Both the position numbers and the translations under genes were made by a program. Shown here one piece after another: positions 48,201 through 61,057 of a stretch of DNA of 64,000 bases. The first letter of the stretch is position 1. Each line of letters opens with the position of its first letter. A model generated the notes under the pieces. That model was not told where the DNA came from, searched no databases, and saw nothing but the letters and a program-made list of their open reading frames with translations. This stretch comes from Echinococcus granulosus (taxonomy: Eukaryota; Platyhelminthes; Cestoda; Cyclophyllidea; Taeniidae). The stretch spans positions 197,666 through 261,665 of the forward strand of contig NW_020170383.1 in NCBI RefSeq assembly GCF_000524195.1, read 5' to 3'.

Positions 48201-51200
48201 CAACTGTCCACTCTACCTCGACTAATGCTAGTTTACCCTTTTTTTCGGACGTCACTATTGTTCATTCTCTTTAGCCTTAGTCAACCATATATGCGCATTA
48301 TCACAAACACCATAGTGTTTCTTTCGCAAAGGCGACTGATCTGATAGTAAATAGCAAAAATGCTGGTTAATCATGAATCGTTTGGTAAGATTTTGCTCCA
48401 TAAACAGTCAACACGCCATAAATCGTTTTGAGTTACGAAATGTATCTGAATCGTTCATTTAATGGTATCGTATTCTCACCGCTTCATTATTGTGAAGGTT
48501 CTTCTCTCATTACTAAAATTTTAGTTATTTTACTGTCTTGATTAAAATTCCATCTCTTCACTTACTCCAGAAAGGTATTGCGTTTAGTTGCAAGATTGGA
48601 AAAACTTCAGATTTAGTTGGTAATTAATTTTAAACCCCGACACGGCATTTCGCACCCAACCCACAGATGGATGGGCGTTAACCAGTAACCATTGCAGTGG
48701 GCATATTCGATGCCTTGGATTTTTGGGATCCGAATCTCCTTTCCTTATGGCTATTTTATTTGCATCAATGGGGCGATGGTGACATTGCAGGCTTGAGATT
48801 TGCGGTGATATATGTCTGGAGATCGGAGTAGTGTGAATTTAAGGGAAACACAAGACATGGTCGAGTTTTGCTGTCGCAATGAGGGATGGCACCAAATATA
48901 TCAACTACCGACACATTTCCCTCCTCTCTGATACAACGTGGGTGCTTGACTCTACTCTGGAGTTTGGTTTAATTATTTAGGTGTTGCTTTATCCATATGG
49001 TATTTCTTTGATAACTAACCTGAATAATCAAAAGGTGGGGTGAGTAGGGTTTTATGTTTCGTCGTTTTTTTGTTCCGACACTGGCTTTCCGTTACCATTT
49101 ATCCAACGCGATTTGCATTTCTGGAGTGCAATCCCACGTGTAAAAGTCGCGAAAACGGTTTTGTTTGCAGACCCGGGCGGCTTCTTTCTCCCTCCTTACT
49201 GTATGTATTGCTCATGTGAATGAAGTCTTACTGTCTTAGAGATGAGAAATTTCCGGCATCTAGGATTTCTGTGTAAAAATTACGTCCTTTTTTCAGCTTC
49301 CCTCAAAGGGGGTTCTCCCTAATATGGTATTTGAATTGCGAATGGGGAGTTGAAACGGGCTCACGCTTCGTGCTTAACGTCTCCTTCCCACTAATGAGTA
49401 GTTCTGTGCTTTTCGACCGTTTGTGATGGCTCTCCGAAAGGTGGTATCTACTGTAGCCTTTGTACGTGTCCAGAGCGCTGTAAACAATTTTTTGATGCGA
49501 AGGTTTGAAATCACTGATGCAAATTCCCAGAAGAATAAACGCTAGCCAAGTTTTTGTGCGGTTGAATTTTATCTTCTCAATTTAATCGGAAAAAAAGAGC
49601 AGCTAGGAATGCACCACTCTTTCATTTTTTTCGTAAAGCATGATATTCATCTCCAATTTTGCTTTACCCATTCGGCTTATTCTGTTAATGGTAGTCTTTA
49701 AAGTTTTTTCAGATCAATAGGGGCGAAGAACGTTTAGAGGCGAGATACTTGCTTTATTTGGGTGTTATGGAAGTCACTGGCTCATCATTTTGCCACGTAA
49801 ACTCTCACGTTTCCGCTTCACCTTGTCTTGCAAGAGGAATCTTGAATCGCAGCTGGAGGAAGGGACAGGCGTTCTGGACGTTGTATACGTACCCACAGCA
49901 CAGTGACTCGTTTTTTTTTCCAATTCCGAGTTTGGAGCTGATTATTTGGCATTAATATTGTCTCCTTGCCCCTACTACCAGCTGTTTTCGACCCTCTATG
50001 AGTCCCCTCACCTCGAAATGAGTCATCGTTGTCCACACTGCTGAATGTCATGCAGTCAACTTTATTACCTGTCCTCGATCATTTAAGCCTAGAATGTACT
50101 GACCATTATTCCCCGATCAGGCTATTCAGAAAAAAATGCAAGGTATTTAAAAGTCTCTCTGGCCGTTCCAATGCATTGACTTCACTGTTTATTGTTTTCT
50201 TGCCAAGCTAACGAACCATCGCCTTGAACTGAAATAAGTGCTCTATTTCTATGCCATTCTGATTCTTAACGGACGTTTTGATGCTACAGTGCTTCTCATT
50301 TCCCCTCTTCGGTACGCACCTAGAACCACTTGTAAATTAACTCCCGTTTTTTGCCTGCATATCCTTTGAATCTCTCTACATCTCAGGCTTCCTGTACTTT
50401 GTTTTGCTGGGTGTTGTGTTGCCCTGGCTGACTCATTCCACCCATGCCGATGACGCGGCGTCGAATAGATGGAGTTGGATTAACTATCCATGACCATCTG
50501 TCATTTGATGATTCTGCCAATGATATGGAGGCACAGTAACGATTTGTCTCGGTCGGCCACATTCGACTACGTGTTTAGTGATCGTGTCTTTATAACGCTT
50601 ACGCTATTTCTGCAGGTCAATGACTGGAACTGGCGTCATACTTCCCGCCACCGGCGTAGAGGTCGAACTGCAGGTGGCTGAAGTGGCCGCAAAGTAGCAT
50701 AAAATAAGAACGACCCGACTATTACATTCAAACATTCCTTACTCATACACGTCAGTAACCTAAAGACAGCTATGTCGAAGTCTTACCTACTGATTGCTCC
50801 GGCTGGGAACTCGACAGGACCCAAGCTCGTGCATATAAACGACAATTGGTGACTCTGTGTTCAGATCATGATTCCTTCAAAACTTAAACTATCACTCGGA
50901 GAACGATTAAAGTTGATGAAGATTTTAATATATTCCGCCTGTTCAGCCACTCGTGAAACTCGGCACCATCAACCAATGGAATTGCTAATAGCGTAGTAGA
51001 TTTCCACTGTGATGCAGTGGAGGATTCACGTTTGATTCATGATTAAAGGTTGATCTTCAACTTCCCAAACCGATTTCAGGAAAATTCAGTCACTACCACA
51101 GCTTGACGTTTCCACGAAATCCACAAGACCGCACTTTTGGGGAGACAGTGAAGTCCCTACAAATGCACTTTAGTGAACTGTCGTCTATTTTCGGTATGCG

Positions 51201-54200
51201 ATGCAAACGCTTGTAACTGGTTGTGGATGAGGCTGTTGGTTTTCTGATTCACGTTGGGAGAGTGAACCGCGCATGCCAACAATTCAATTTAAAGTTTTAA
51301 TCCGTCGATCAGTTCAAATTGCTCACTTTCATCTGCTGTCTTCAGTTGTCCAAATTTCCAGCTTTTCGTGCCCGGTTGCTGAATCTTCTGGAAAGGAATC
51401 AAAATGTCACGTCCGAGGCAGTTGCCAAGGCGTTTTGATGCTTAATCAATCCGCATCGTGACACCACCTTGAATCAGTCAGGGAACCGAGACAACTCCGA
51501 GGTCGATGCCGCATATCATCCCAACCATTCCACCCCACAGAAACCCAATTTGTCCAACTCTAGCCGGCATCTCAATGCCCTACATTCTGCTATCAAGAGC
51601 GAATAAACGCCTTCCTCTGCTAGCACCATGGGGTTTTGCATATTGTCAAATGCTGCCCCCACAGACGATATCGACGTCGCCGGTACAACACTGCTGATTG
51701 CAAAAATGGATACTGTCAATGCCATCCCCATCCGCTTCCAACTCAGGCACCCACAAACACAGTAAAATCAATCAGAACAAGTCAAAAAGCTTTTAATTCA
51801 CCCAACTTGNNNNNNNNNNNNNNNNNNNNNNNNNNNNNNNNNNNNNNNNNNNNNNNNNNNNNNNNNNNNNNNNNNNNNNNNNNNNNNNNNNNNNNNNNNN
51901 NNNNNNNNNCTAAGACAACGTACAAGGTCAGTGAAGGCTCATTACCCTCCGTCTCAATGACTGTCCAGCATGGCTAGATCTGGAAACTGTCTCAGGCATC
52001 ACCATTATGTCAAGGGATCTGTGGCACCCACTTGACAAAACACAGGTTCATCAGGCCACACAAATCACCACCGATGTTAATGGCGGGTACATCATTCGTT
52101 GAAACGTGCCAAATCACGAAGGGGAGCTTCAACCCGACTGGCCTTAACTGGTTTGGCAAGCTAAATCTGTATCAGATGTTGATCAAAGGGGGAGGAGATC
52201 ATAAAAAAGCTATCTCAGCTTCCTACTTTATTCATGTTCGAGCTCTCTCAATGACTGCTGTTGAAGTTTTAGAGGACACAAACTCAGACAATGTTAAAGT
52301 AGGCAATGCGCTTCGTTGGGAATAAGTGGCTGCCTTGGTGACCTTGTAAAGACTTCAAACCACCATTTCACCGCCGTGACTCACTGTGCAAAGGCTAATA
52401 TTTGGAAAATGTGTTGTTTTGTCCAAGTCACTAACTTCAAGGACACCACCAATTTTACACTGGTCATCTTGGCATCAGCTAGACGTTTTGTTTACTGGTC
52501 ACGTATTTACAAAAGTCTCACTCACTTTGTTAAAAGTTCTCATCATTACTAATGAGTGAGGAAGATTTCTCAAAAGTTTTCACCGATACCTTGGCCACTA
52601 AGAGGCTGCAAGTGCTACTCCATATCTTTAGGCAACAAAAGCTTCCAGAGACGTTAGTCATAGATAGCGAGACGCAGTTTGCTTCTCGAAAGCTTCACCA
52701 CTTTCGCTACCAACACGCTATAATGCATTCGCTCCGCTGTTTCATCCCCCAACTCAGCAGGCAAGTGCAGGGGTTCGTTGACATATTCAAGCAAGCTCTA
52801 CCACATAAATTTCTAATGACTTGTAGTACAGCTTAGAATTATTCCGTACGAAACCACCAATCACCAGCCGAAGCGCTAATATGTCCTAAGCTTCTCTCGG
52901 CCAACTCAGCGATGGTCTCAAGGTCACAAAATGGCTACAAAGTACGTGTTTTGGAAGCCCCAACGGGGTCCAAAACAGTTGCCGGCTTTTACGCCAGCGA
53001 TTATCGGCTGGAGCACAATCGATGGATCGCTGAAATGATTTTGCTCAAACGTAGAAAAGTAATTTTTTACGTCAGACAGGAAGTCAACTGGATGGGACAT
53101 CGTACTCTACCGGTGGACACGCTGCTGGAAGCATCCCAGATACCATCTGCACCTGTGGGTCTTACTTCGCAAAATACTGACGGAAAATTTCCGTATTTGG
53201 TGATACGAAAGGCGAAGGCGTAGCAATAACCGATTCTGACCTCAGGAAAATTCCCGATTTTGAGTTTCTTGAAGCTTAGGTTTTTATTGCTAACCCTCAA
53301 ATGTCACTCTCTAGCTCGGTCCTCCCCCCGCCCTGATACTACGTATGATGTATTTTAAGCGAGCTAATACTCACTGTAAGGCCAAACTCGATCTACCGCC
53401 ACAAGTAAGCGAGTCAGAAACCACAAGTGGCTCTGACAGCCTCCATTACCCATCCAACTATCACGTACACACGCTCTGTACTCCCTTGGTCTTCCTCCTA
53501 AAGACATCTATGTCTTGGGCGCTTGATAGAATTTAAGCACGCGCCCATAAAAATTGGTTTGTGACACTCTTCTGCCTCTTTGGAGCGTCATTACCGGCCC
53601 TACTCTTTATTGCTCTTATGCGTCGGTCGTGATGTTAGACTTCATATAAGTAGATGTCTAACTTGAACTGCACCAACAATTTAGAATGGCTAATGTTGTA
53701 TATGTGTTAATTGTTTTTTTGGAGAATTCGCCTGAATCCAAATCCATTTAGCAAAGTAGGCAATGTAGTGTTGTGTCACTACCACGGTAACAGCTTAGGC
53801 GGCACCCATTCACCCACCTGTCCTACTTCTTAGCTTCATGTAGCGTGAGGCAGCGTCAAGTCCTCAGGTAATGCTCACACTTGACTTTTACGATGCCATC
53901 GTTTGCGAACTCTTCCCTTACGGGCGATTTCGATTTTTTCAGACTAGTGAACGTAACCTGACGAAGTTATACCTGTTTGACTGGAGTGGGTTTGCTGCTT
54001 TACTCTATGAATAAGGAGGTAACTTTATTACAGCCGTAGACGGGGGCTGGGAGACTGGTAGCAGAGGTCACATTCAGGAACTTCCACATCTAGCCACGTA
54101 CAAGTGAGATCTGCAAGCGTCCACTTCTGCCTTTTGCCCTTCTAGGTCTTCGAGGGGTACGGTTCAACAGAGACTCTGGGCTCCCTCTCCTCGGCAAATG

Positions 54201-57200
54201 CCAGTGACCGCGAAGGTGGACACGTCGGTGCTCCAGCGCCTGGTCTTAAGGTCATATTGGCGGACATCCCTTCGATGGGCATCGTAGCTGAGCGTGACAA
54301 CAAGGGCGAAGTGAGATAAAAGTTTCTTTTCTCCACTTTGCTTACTTAGCCGTCTCCTGGTTTTGGACTGGTTTTATGATGACTTCAATACATATTTAAT
54401 GATTATTTAAAAATTCCCATCGAATATTTCAATGGATAAATTTCCACTTCCGTCTGTGTCCCTCGTTTAAAGTGAGGTTGCCCAAGTTTAGGATGCCTGA
54501 TTAAAATCCAACCAAGCGAAATGCAAGCAATTCCTTCACTCCTAAGCATCTTGTTGCAAGAAAACCTTTGTAGCACGTCTTTATGGCGTGACCCCAGGGA
54601 AGGACAAATCACGATGATTATGTTGCGGCACTAATTTAGCCCTCCGGATGCTAATTCGCGTGGTTTTCGTTTGATTTGTCCACCACTTCCAACATCACTT
54701 TCTGTGATTATTCATTAGCCAGCATAATTAACCCATTTTAAATGCTGATATCCTCTGTTAGAACGGAAATCCTTACGCCATTCACTGGTGTACTTTATAT
54801 GGCCATAATAGTGTGATAGTCCCATGACAAAGTCAATGTTAGAAACGGCCTTAATAACCGGTATTGCAGATGTGAAAGTATGTTTGGAATAGTGCTGCTG
54901 ATTTGCCTTCATATCTGCCTCCACAATGTCAGATTAATGGAAGTGGAATGTTGGGTCTTCGTTAACTTGCTCAATTTTCGGCGTAGCGTTCTGTATTATT
55001 AATAGATAGATTGGCTTGGGGAAAGGGGAAGGGAACCACAAATACGACCAGAAGGCCATGGCACCGGGCCGGGGTACAACCCACAGACTGAAAAGTCTGC
55101 ATATGTAAATGTACAGCTAAATCAGGTATTAAATCACTCAATATGACAGCAGTTTTTATGTTGCCTTTTTTCGCAAGTTAAATGTTGTGCTGGGTCTCTG
55201 GTACCGAACGGTTGCACACTTAGGTCTTATAGTGAAATATTAACGTCAGTCAGTCGTCATCACTACTGCTGCTGCCACTGCAGCATGTGTCACCGAGCTC
55301 AGATCATCCCTCTTCCATGTGACTGGATGATCTTTACGATTAAGTCCACCATTGATGAGTGCGATGCTCAAGACGTTGATCACACCTTAATGGTAACGTT
55401 AGCCAAACCCTATTGCTATTAACTAATGCAAAGTTTTAGGTTAGTTCCTATGACTGCCTCAATTTCACCGCCTCAAGTGATTGGCTCATTTTTGGGATTA
55501 AATTGTCCATCATAACGAGGCTCTCTGGATCGTCGACCAGCGTACTGTGTGTGTGCGTTTATTTCTTGCTTAAACGCATCATTTTTCGGCGTCTTGAGCT
55601 GTCTTGATTGTGATAGAGCCTAAAGCGGTACTCGCATTTCTGAAGTGCTAAATTGTCTTCTCTTGCATCACGAAGAAAACTTGATTTTTGCTGTCACTTT
55701 ACAAAACTTCCAGTTGAGAGTTCAAATTGTTGAAGAATCGTTGTAACACATCCTAGCCGCTTCCATGAGTCCGGTTGCTAAGCTACTACCTAGCTTGAGA
55801 ATTGTGTTTGCCTTAGATTTGCGTGAAGGGGCCAAGCTGTACATCCGGGTACTTTAAGGATCCGGACAACACCGCCAAATTATTCGACTCCGAAGGCTGG
55901 ATGCATACTGGTGACGTGGGGATTTGGACGGAGGTAAGCTTCATCCATACCGCTTTTCACATGCATTCTGTGCTCACGGGTATTTGCCATTTCCCTCATC
56001 TTAATTGCATTCGTAGCAAGGGGTACTTTTCGCGCAGGTTGTGAGCCACGCGTTTACCCGCACACCATTTAGGACTGGAGCCTTTAATAACCAAAATGTT
56101 AACAAATGTAGCCTCCTAGTTATCCACTTTTTATTTCATTCACCGTTTCTGGCACTCGGCGTGGTCACTCCAACTTCGGCCGTCACAAATTTTCCTGTAA
56201 GACGGGAGAAGAGATTATGTGATAAATTTGCACTACACTCAGAATGCTCCTCACTTAACGAGCAGTAGTGCGTATCGTCGACTCAGTTTTTTCACCGATC
56301 CTTGTTCATTTTTCCCCTATTTTTATTGTTTATATTACTGCTGTCCCCATTACTTGACGGCACTCGTAAGATGGCCTTGCCCACCTGTCTGTAAGTTTTT
56401 TGCTTACCGTTGTGGAGGTACTGCGTCATTTGAAATACGACAAATCTAATAAGTGTAGTTTTCTACTTGAATTGCTTTGTTGTCCGACTCTGAGTTTTTT
56501 TGCCGCCGGCATGTGAAAATAGGTTGCCACTCTGAACCATAAAATCTTAAAAGTATGGGCACACAGCTAGCCCACTTGACAGTCGATTCAATAGTCTGTT
56601 TGCTCTAAAGCCCTTATGGTCTCCAAGCCTACACTTTATAGGATGGACAGGTGATAGTAGAATGATAAGTTGCAAGATTATTTCTTCCACAGCTTCAATC
56701 TTGCAAAGCCGACTGGGATGTGAGCTGAGGCTACCCTTAAAATAAGAAACCGAAACGGAGTTTGGAAGCTAATGCTTTGAAATGTATTTCAGTTGCAAAG
56801 GATGGAGTGTTGGGAGGAGAAAAGTCCGTCACACCCGATGACGTACCTCAACCTCCTTTGTTAGAGCTGTGTGATAGATTAGATGCTGTTTGAATCCACG
56901 CCGAATCGCTGTATGTCATAGCATCCAGTCCCTTTGGCGAGGTACCCTTAGGGGAATTCGTAACCTGGATTCATGCATTCAAACTCAAAGGTCTCGTGCC
57001 GTCTGCGGGATAGCTCAGATCCTTTCAGTGGTAGCATTAGCTTCAAGGCGCTTTTTTATGCATGGAACTTCACTTCCTCGAATCACCTTCTTTAGGGTCC
57101 TGGCAGCTCGCATCCGTGGTCTACTCGATGAGGTAGTTGCCAATGTCTTCTTGATCAGCAGATCCGCTAAGACGTCGATTGACAGTCGGGAACAAGGCTG

Positions 57201-60200
57201 GTCATTCAGGAGTTAATACTCCACCCACCGTCAAGACTCTAGCTTAATGGGATTCAAACTGTTGTTTGGCTCTGAAAGAAGTTATTTAGATGCATCGAAC
57301 TTTGGTTATCAAAGCCTTGTCAAAGCTGAAGCCTATAGAAAATCAGAGTCACTTGGGGCAGGTACCACTGACACTTGTGGACGACTCGAAGTTCACGTTT
57401 TGATTGCTTCAATACCCAATATCCCAAAGGATGTAAATTGTCAGGTTAATCCGCATCACCAAGAGAGATGAATTGCAAACTGGCCTGTAACTCATGTTTA
57501 GCTTCGATTTCGTGGAGGCGGCAAGCACCCAGAGGATGATGACAGAAGACTAGGCCTGTCCCATTAAATTAATTCACTAAAGTAGCTCTTTCGTGAAGGT
57601 CTGGGTCACCTTGCCTTCCAGATAATCACGACCCAGCTACGTGGAGGTTGATGGACTTGGGGAAACGTCAAAAAACTGACACCCCACTTCGTTCGAAGTT
57701 CACTACAATTGTGGATGACTACATGGCCACAAGGTATGTGAAACTGGTGCCTGAAGGAGAAACCAAAGCTGAACTGTGTGAGGTTTTTGGTATCTCTACC
57801 ATCAGGCAATCCATAACTATGGTGATGCAACTAAAGTGAGGATTTTCTTGGACTGTGTTACATTACAACTAAAAGTCAGTAAGCCAACAACTCCACTGGA
57901 TCAGACCTCGTGAACAGCCTGTGAGGAGCTTTTCATTTGAGCCTACCTTATCTTGCGCAAGCCTGGTCCTGAAGCAAACTTTTGCGTGTCACATAGCCAA
58001 ACTTTGCATTCGGGGCCTCCTTCGATTAATTTTAATGTGCTGTAAAGCTAGTTACGTTTTGACTGTATAGGGATGGAACAACAAGCACCACGAAAAAATG
58101 TCACCCAAATTATAAATCCTTTATTCTTCTCCTTCACGTAATAAAGGGCTCCCTTATCATCAAAATGCTTGGCATTCTGTTTTGTTTCTTTTACAGAAAA
58201 ACAGTCTAAGAATCGTGGATCGCTGTAAGCATATATTCAAACTCTCTCAGGGTGAATACGTAGCCCCCGAGAAAATTGAGTGGGTCTACTTGGAAAGTCG
58301 TTTCGTGAGTCAGGTGTTCGTGGACGGTGACACGGAACAAGCTTACCCAGTTGCCATAGTTGTCCCCGAGGTTGAAACTCTGGTACAGCATATCAATTCG
58401 AAGGCGGGATCAGAGATAGCCAATGGCGACAGCTCCAAGGCCAAACTCCTCAATGGCTATGCTCGTCCTCAAAATGGAGGCGATGTGAATGCCTCTGGAG
58501 AACAAGCTCCTCCTTCTGTCACTGCTGCAACCGTCGATAACACCACTTTTGTGGTTCATGGCACCCGGATGACCATAGAAGAGTTGTGTGATTATGAACC
58601 CGCGATTAAAGCGGTGCTTGATGATCTCAGTGCACTCGGAAAAGCTCGTGGACTGAAGGGCTTCGAACAGGTACATTTACCGTTTTTGCCATCGATCACT
58701 TAAAGGCAGAAGGAGAGGTAAATGTAGTTTTATAAACACCTCATTGCTAGGATTTGCGTCTGTTTTGCTTTTAAAGGAGGCTTTGTTTATGAAGTAGAAT
58801 TGAGCAATTGGAGTGGTGTTGAAAGAATAGCTGTGAATATCTTTGCGTACTCAACCGCCATGCTGAACTCTTTCCAAACTCTAGGGTTTCTTTTAATTCT
58901 TCCAGCCAACTTCAGTTAGATTTTGATTGGATCATTTCTTTATGATGATATTTTGGGTTTCTTGAAGCACAAAATCGTTTACTTTCGAGTTAGATCAATT
59001 TTACTATAGAGACACCGCCTTTCGTGTGGCGTCAGGTTTTGAAGTTTCAGCCGCCTCCGACTTTATCAAGGTGTCATCTAAAGGTGGTGCAGTTTGTCGG
59101 AAATGTTTGATGTAACATGATTGACTGAATGACTGCATAGCATGATTTCTAATTTTGAAGTGTCGGTCTCACAAACTGTCAATCATACGTCTTTCCGAAT
59201 GAATTTAACCCGTGGAAATCTTGGCTGGAATTCGTTCTAGGTCTTTTCTCATTTATTGCTCAATTGTTATAAGTAGTATCGACAGATTGTCTAATTTGCT
59301 TAAAGGCCAGATACGAGTGGTAAGACTTTGATCTCAAGGTTCCTTGTAGATTTGGCTGTTCCGTTTTGAGATTTTGGTAATTTTAGGAGAACATTTTCAA
59401 GGGCTGACCTTAAAGCTTACCTACAGGTCAACTCCAAATGAGGCGATTAGATGCTGTGATGAGGCTTCCGTCAATATCCAGCTTTCTATGCGGTACATTC
59501 CTCCTATTACAACGTGGAGGAGAAATGACATCGTAGGATTTTGCTTGGCAATTAATTTTATCAGTTTGAATTGGTGGAATCTTTCTCACTCGCGAGGACG
59601 GAAAGGCAGGAGATTTTTGGGCCTAGAAGAAACCTTTTTGGATCCGATATACAGCATTCATGGCTATAGTGAGGGGCTTCGCAAGTGAAGCGATGGTGTA
59701 TTTCGATACAATTTCAAACTGCGTCGTCCTTTGTTACAGCGGTTTGCTTAAGGGAGAGATTCATCCATTAAAAGGAACTGAATGCTCCATTTTGTAGGAA
59801 TGATAAATGAATGTTTGCATTTCTGCGTCGCCCTTTAACACTGCAATACTGTCTAGTCGTCTACATAGTCACTCTCGCCAGAAATCTAGTCCAAGAACCA
59901 CAGTTCTATCAAGATTTAAGAAATTCGGAATTCACTTCCTCTGTTGCAAATGTGGGAGTTAGATATAACACGTTCAGCTGTCCTGTTTGATGAGGAGTGA
60001 CTTGTCAACCAGACCTTTTAAAGCGTGATATTTTGTTTGTGGGAATACAGTTGAGACGCGCAGTTACGGTGACGCCATTGTTTACTTACAGGTTAAGGCC
60101 ATTCAACTCTCACCGGCGCCTTTCACAATTGAGAACGGAATGCTGACACCCACACTGAAAGCTGCTCGTGAGATCATTCGACGTCAATTCAGATCCGCTA

Positions 60201-60235
60201 TCAAGGCCCTCTACCAACCGTCTGCGACCATCTAA
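42263..60235 (+). CDS. Long-chain-fatty-acid--CoA ligase (ACSL family)
   Basis: It activates long-chain fatty acids to acyl-CoA (acyl-AMP intermediate) for phospholipid synthesis and beta-oxidation, usually on ER or mitochondrial membranes. Exons: 42263-42331, 42400-42508, 42628-42800, 42989-43088, 43309-43484, 43564-43596, 46107-46158, 46384-46463, 47161-47229, 47679-47896, 47970-48138, 54146-54310, 55817-55933, 58197-58670, 60092-60235. All phases agree and give 715 residues, normal for ACSL. Motifs: YTSGTTGVPKG (232-242, P-loop), YLPMAHIFEQ, VCGGAPL, VFEGYGSTET (417-426, adenine), GWMHTGDVG (498-506), DRCKHIFKLSQGEYVAPEKIE (fatty-acyl signature), FEQVKAIQL and a C-terminal LTPTLKA. The 3' end of the exon at 47970 is the weakest call: the donor at 48139 (TCA|GTATTT) is phase-correct but leaves a few unusual residues. 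ATG 42263 is the first in frame; no membrane anchor precedes it, so an extra 5' exon is possible. ACSL1/5/6-like by eye. Confidence 0.93.
43564..43596 (+). CDS. ACSL 33-nt micro-exon
   Basis: Acceptor CTTTTTAACCTTTTAG|ATT and donor ACG|GTAAAT enclose 11 codons (IRGEASPLETT), phase 0 at both ends. It sits in the linker before the ATP-binding YTSGTTG exon, and could be skipped without changing the frame. Confidence 0.8.
43597..46106 (+). other. ACSL intron of 2.5 kb
   Basis: A pyrimidine-rich intron on the plus strand (T/C runs, including C11 at 44827-44837 and a GTCT run at 44240-44255). No exon or element recognised; the open frames in it have no motif. Confidence 0.6.
51810..51909. other. 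Scaffold gap (100 N)
   Basis: Exactly 100 N inside the retroelement remnant; a repeat-induced assembly break is likely. Confidence 0.99.
52552..52836 (+). pseudogene. Integrase core fragment
   Basis: A 94-codon open piece of a retroviral-type integrase (rve) core. The block LPETLVIDSETQFASRK aligns with the conserved LPxxLVSDNGTQFxS block; the central Asp is kept but the following Asn-Gly is replaced. The next conserved portion, where the catalytic Glu lies, is degenerate. Not functional. Confidence 0.7.
54311..55816 (+). other. ACSL intron of 1.5 kb
   Basis: Nothing recognised inside. The splice ends (GGCGAA|GTGAGA, TTGCCTTAG|ATT) are clear. Confidence 0.6.
55934..58196 (+). other. ACSL intron of 2.3 kb with coding-like stretches
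   Basis: It contains plus-strand open frames at 56890-57216, 57247-57471 and 57648-57839. The last (VDDYMATRYVKLVPEGETKA within it) looks coding in composition but has no family I recognise and no start or exon context. Possibly fragments of an inserted element or retrocopy. Confidence 0.4.
58671..60091 (+). other. Last ACSL intron (1.4 kb)
   Basis: Between FEQ and VKAIQL. No feature recognised inside. Confidence 0.6.
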
Positions 60236-61016
60236 CTCTGCATTGCGTCCCCGTGTACCCCTTTCTGTGTTTGTGTATGTGTGCGTGTAAGCGAAGAGGA
60301 TGTCTGTTTGGTATCTGTCACATCAGCAATACCGTATTTTCACAAGGGATCACTTCTTCCCTCCTCCCTTTGCGTTTCTCTGTGAGTGCTCATTTTTCTG
60401 CATACTGCTAGCTAGCGGAGGCAGAAAAGCTCTCTCCCTTAAGTATTGTACTCATTTCCGTTCTCCAACGCACAAGCGCATGTCTTTTCCTACTTCCTTT
60501 CGTCCATCCTCCCCTCACCCGCGTCGCCACACTCATACCAGTATATTTACGGGCATTAAAACTGTTTTTTTTTCATGTGCATTCAAAACCCTTTTGAGGC
60601 GTTCGTTTCATATATACATATTTATAATGATAGTTTGGGCAATTCGTTCTTTTTGTTGTTGGAGTTGAGTTGTTGGCCCACATTGCCTTGAATCATCGCT
60701 TTTGTTCATGCTATTTGAGCTTTAAATGTGTGCGCCGAATAGATATTGACGGAGTCCTCCTTACACGTTGTGCCTCCACTATCGAGGTGGGTCGACTTTA
60801 TATTTCACGAAAGACGAATTGGCGACTTATCGAGACCAAAGTCCCATTTTGCTGTGCCCGAGAGCATTACATTTGTGCTTTTTGCATCCGGTGGCCTATC
60901 TCACTGACCGGGGGGGGGGCCTCTAGTCTTGTGCGGTGAATCGAGGAGTGTTTGCCAATGCGTGGTGTGCCCCGGCTCCCGCAAGTTTATATCAATGTCG
61001 GTCTGGTGGATGGCCT

Positions 61017-61057
61017 AACTTCGCTGCAAGTAGCGAAGTTGGGGGGGGGGGGGGGGG
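61017..61057. repeat. 9-bp perfect inverted repeat followed by G17
   Basis: AACTTCGCT, six-base loop GCAAGT, then AGCGAAGTT, directly followed by seventeen G. Seen directly in the sequence. Confidence 0.9.

Larger units (their letters stand above)
51340..53230 (+). mobile_element. Decayed Ty3/gypsy-like retrotransposon remnant
   Basis: Fragments lie in the order expected of an LTR retroelement on the plus strand. At about 51366-51440 there is a gag-like segment (FRARLLNLLERNQNVTSEAV, interrupted by TGA). At 52552-52835 there is part of an integrase core with LPETLVIDSETQF, then RYQHAI and GFVDIFKQAL, where the usual Asp-Asn-Gly is altered to Asp-Ser-Glu. At about 53050-53160 there is a post-integrase segment (LLEASQIPSAPVG). 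No reverse transcriptase or protease is recognisable; part of the element may be in the gap. Stops, altered motifs and absent domains show it is dead. LTRs not found. Confidence 0.7.
48139..54145 (+). other. ACSL 6-kb intron with retroelement remnant and gap
   Basis: The longest intron of the gene. It contains a decayed Ty3/gypsy-like element (about 51,340-53,230) and the second 100-N gap. A small coding exon hidden here cannot be excluded, because the upstream exon boundary is uncertain. Confidence 0.7.

Noticed and set aside
61041..61057. G17 run as telomeric or centromeric repeat
   Set aside because: It is a single homopolymer run with no repeated unit.
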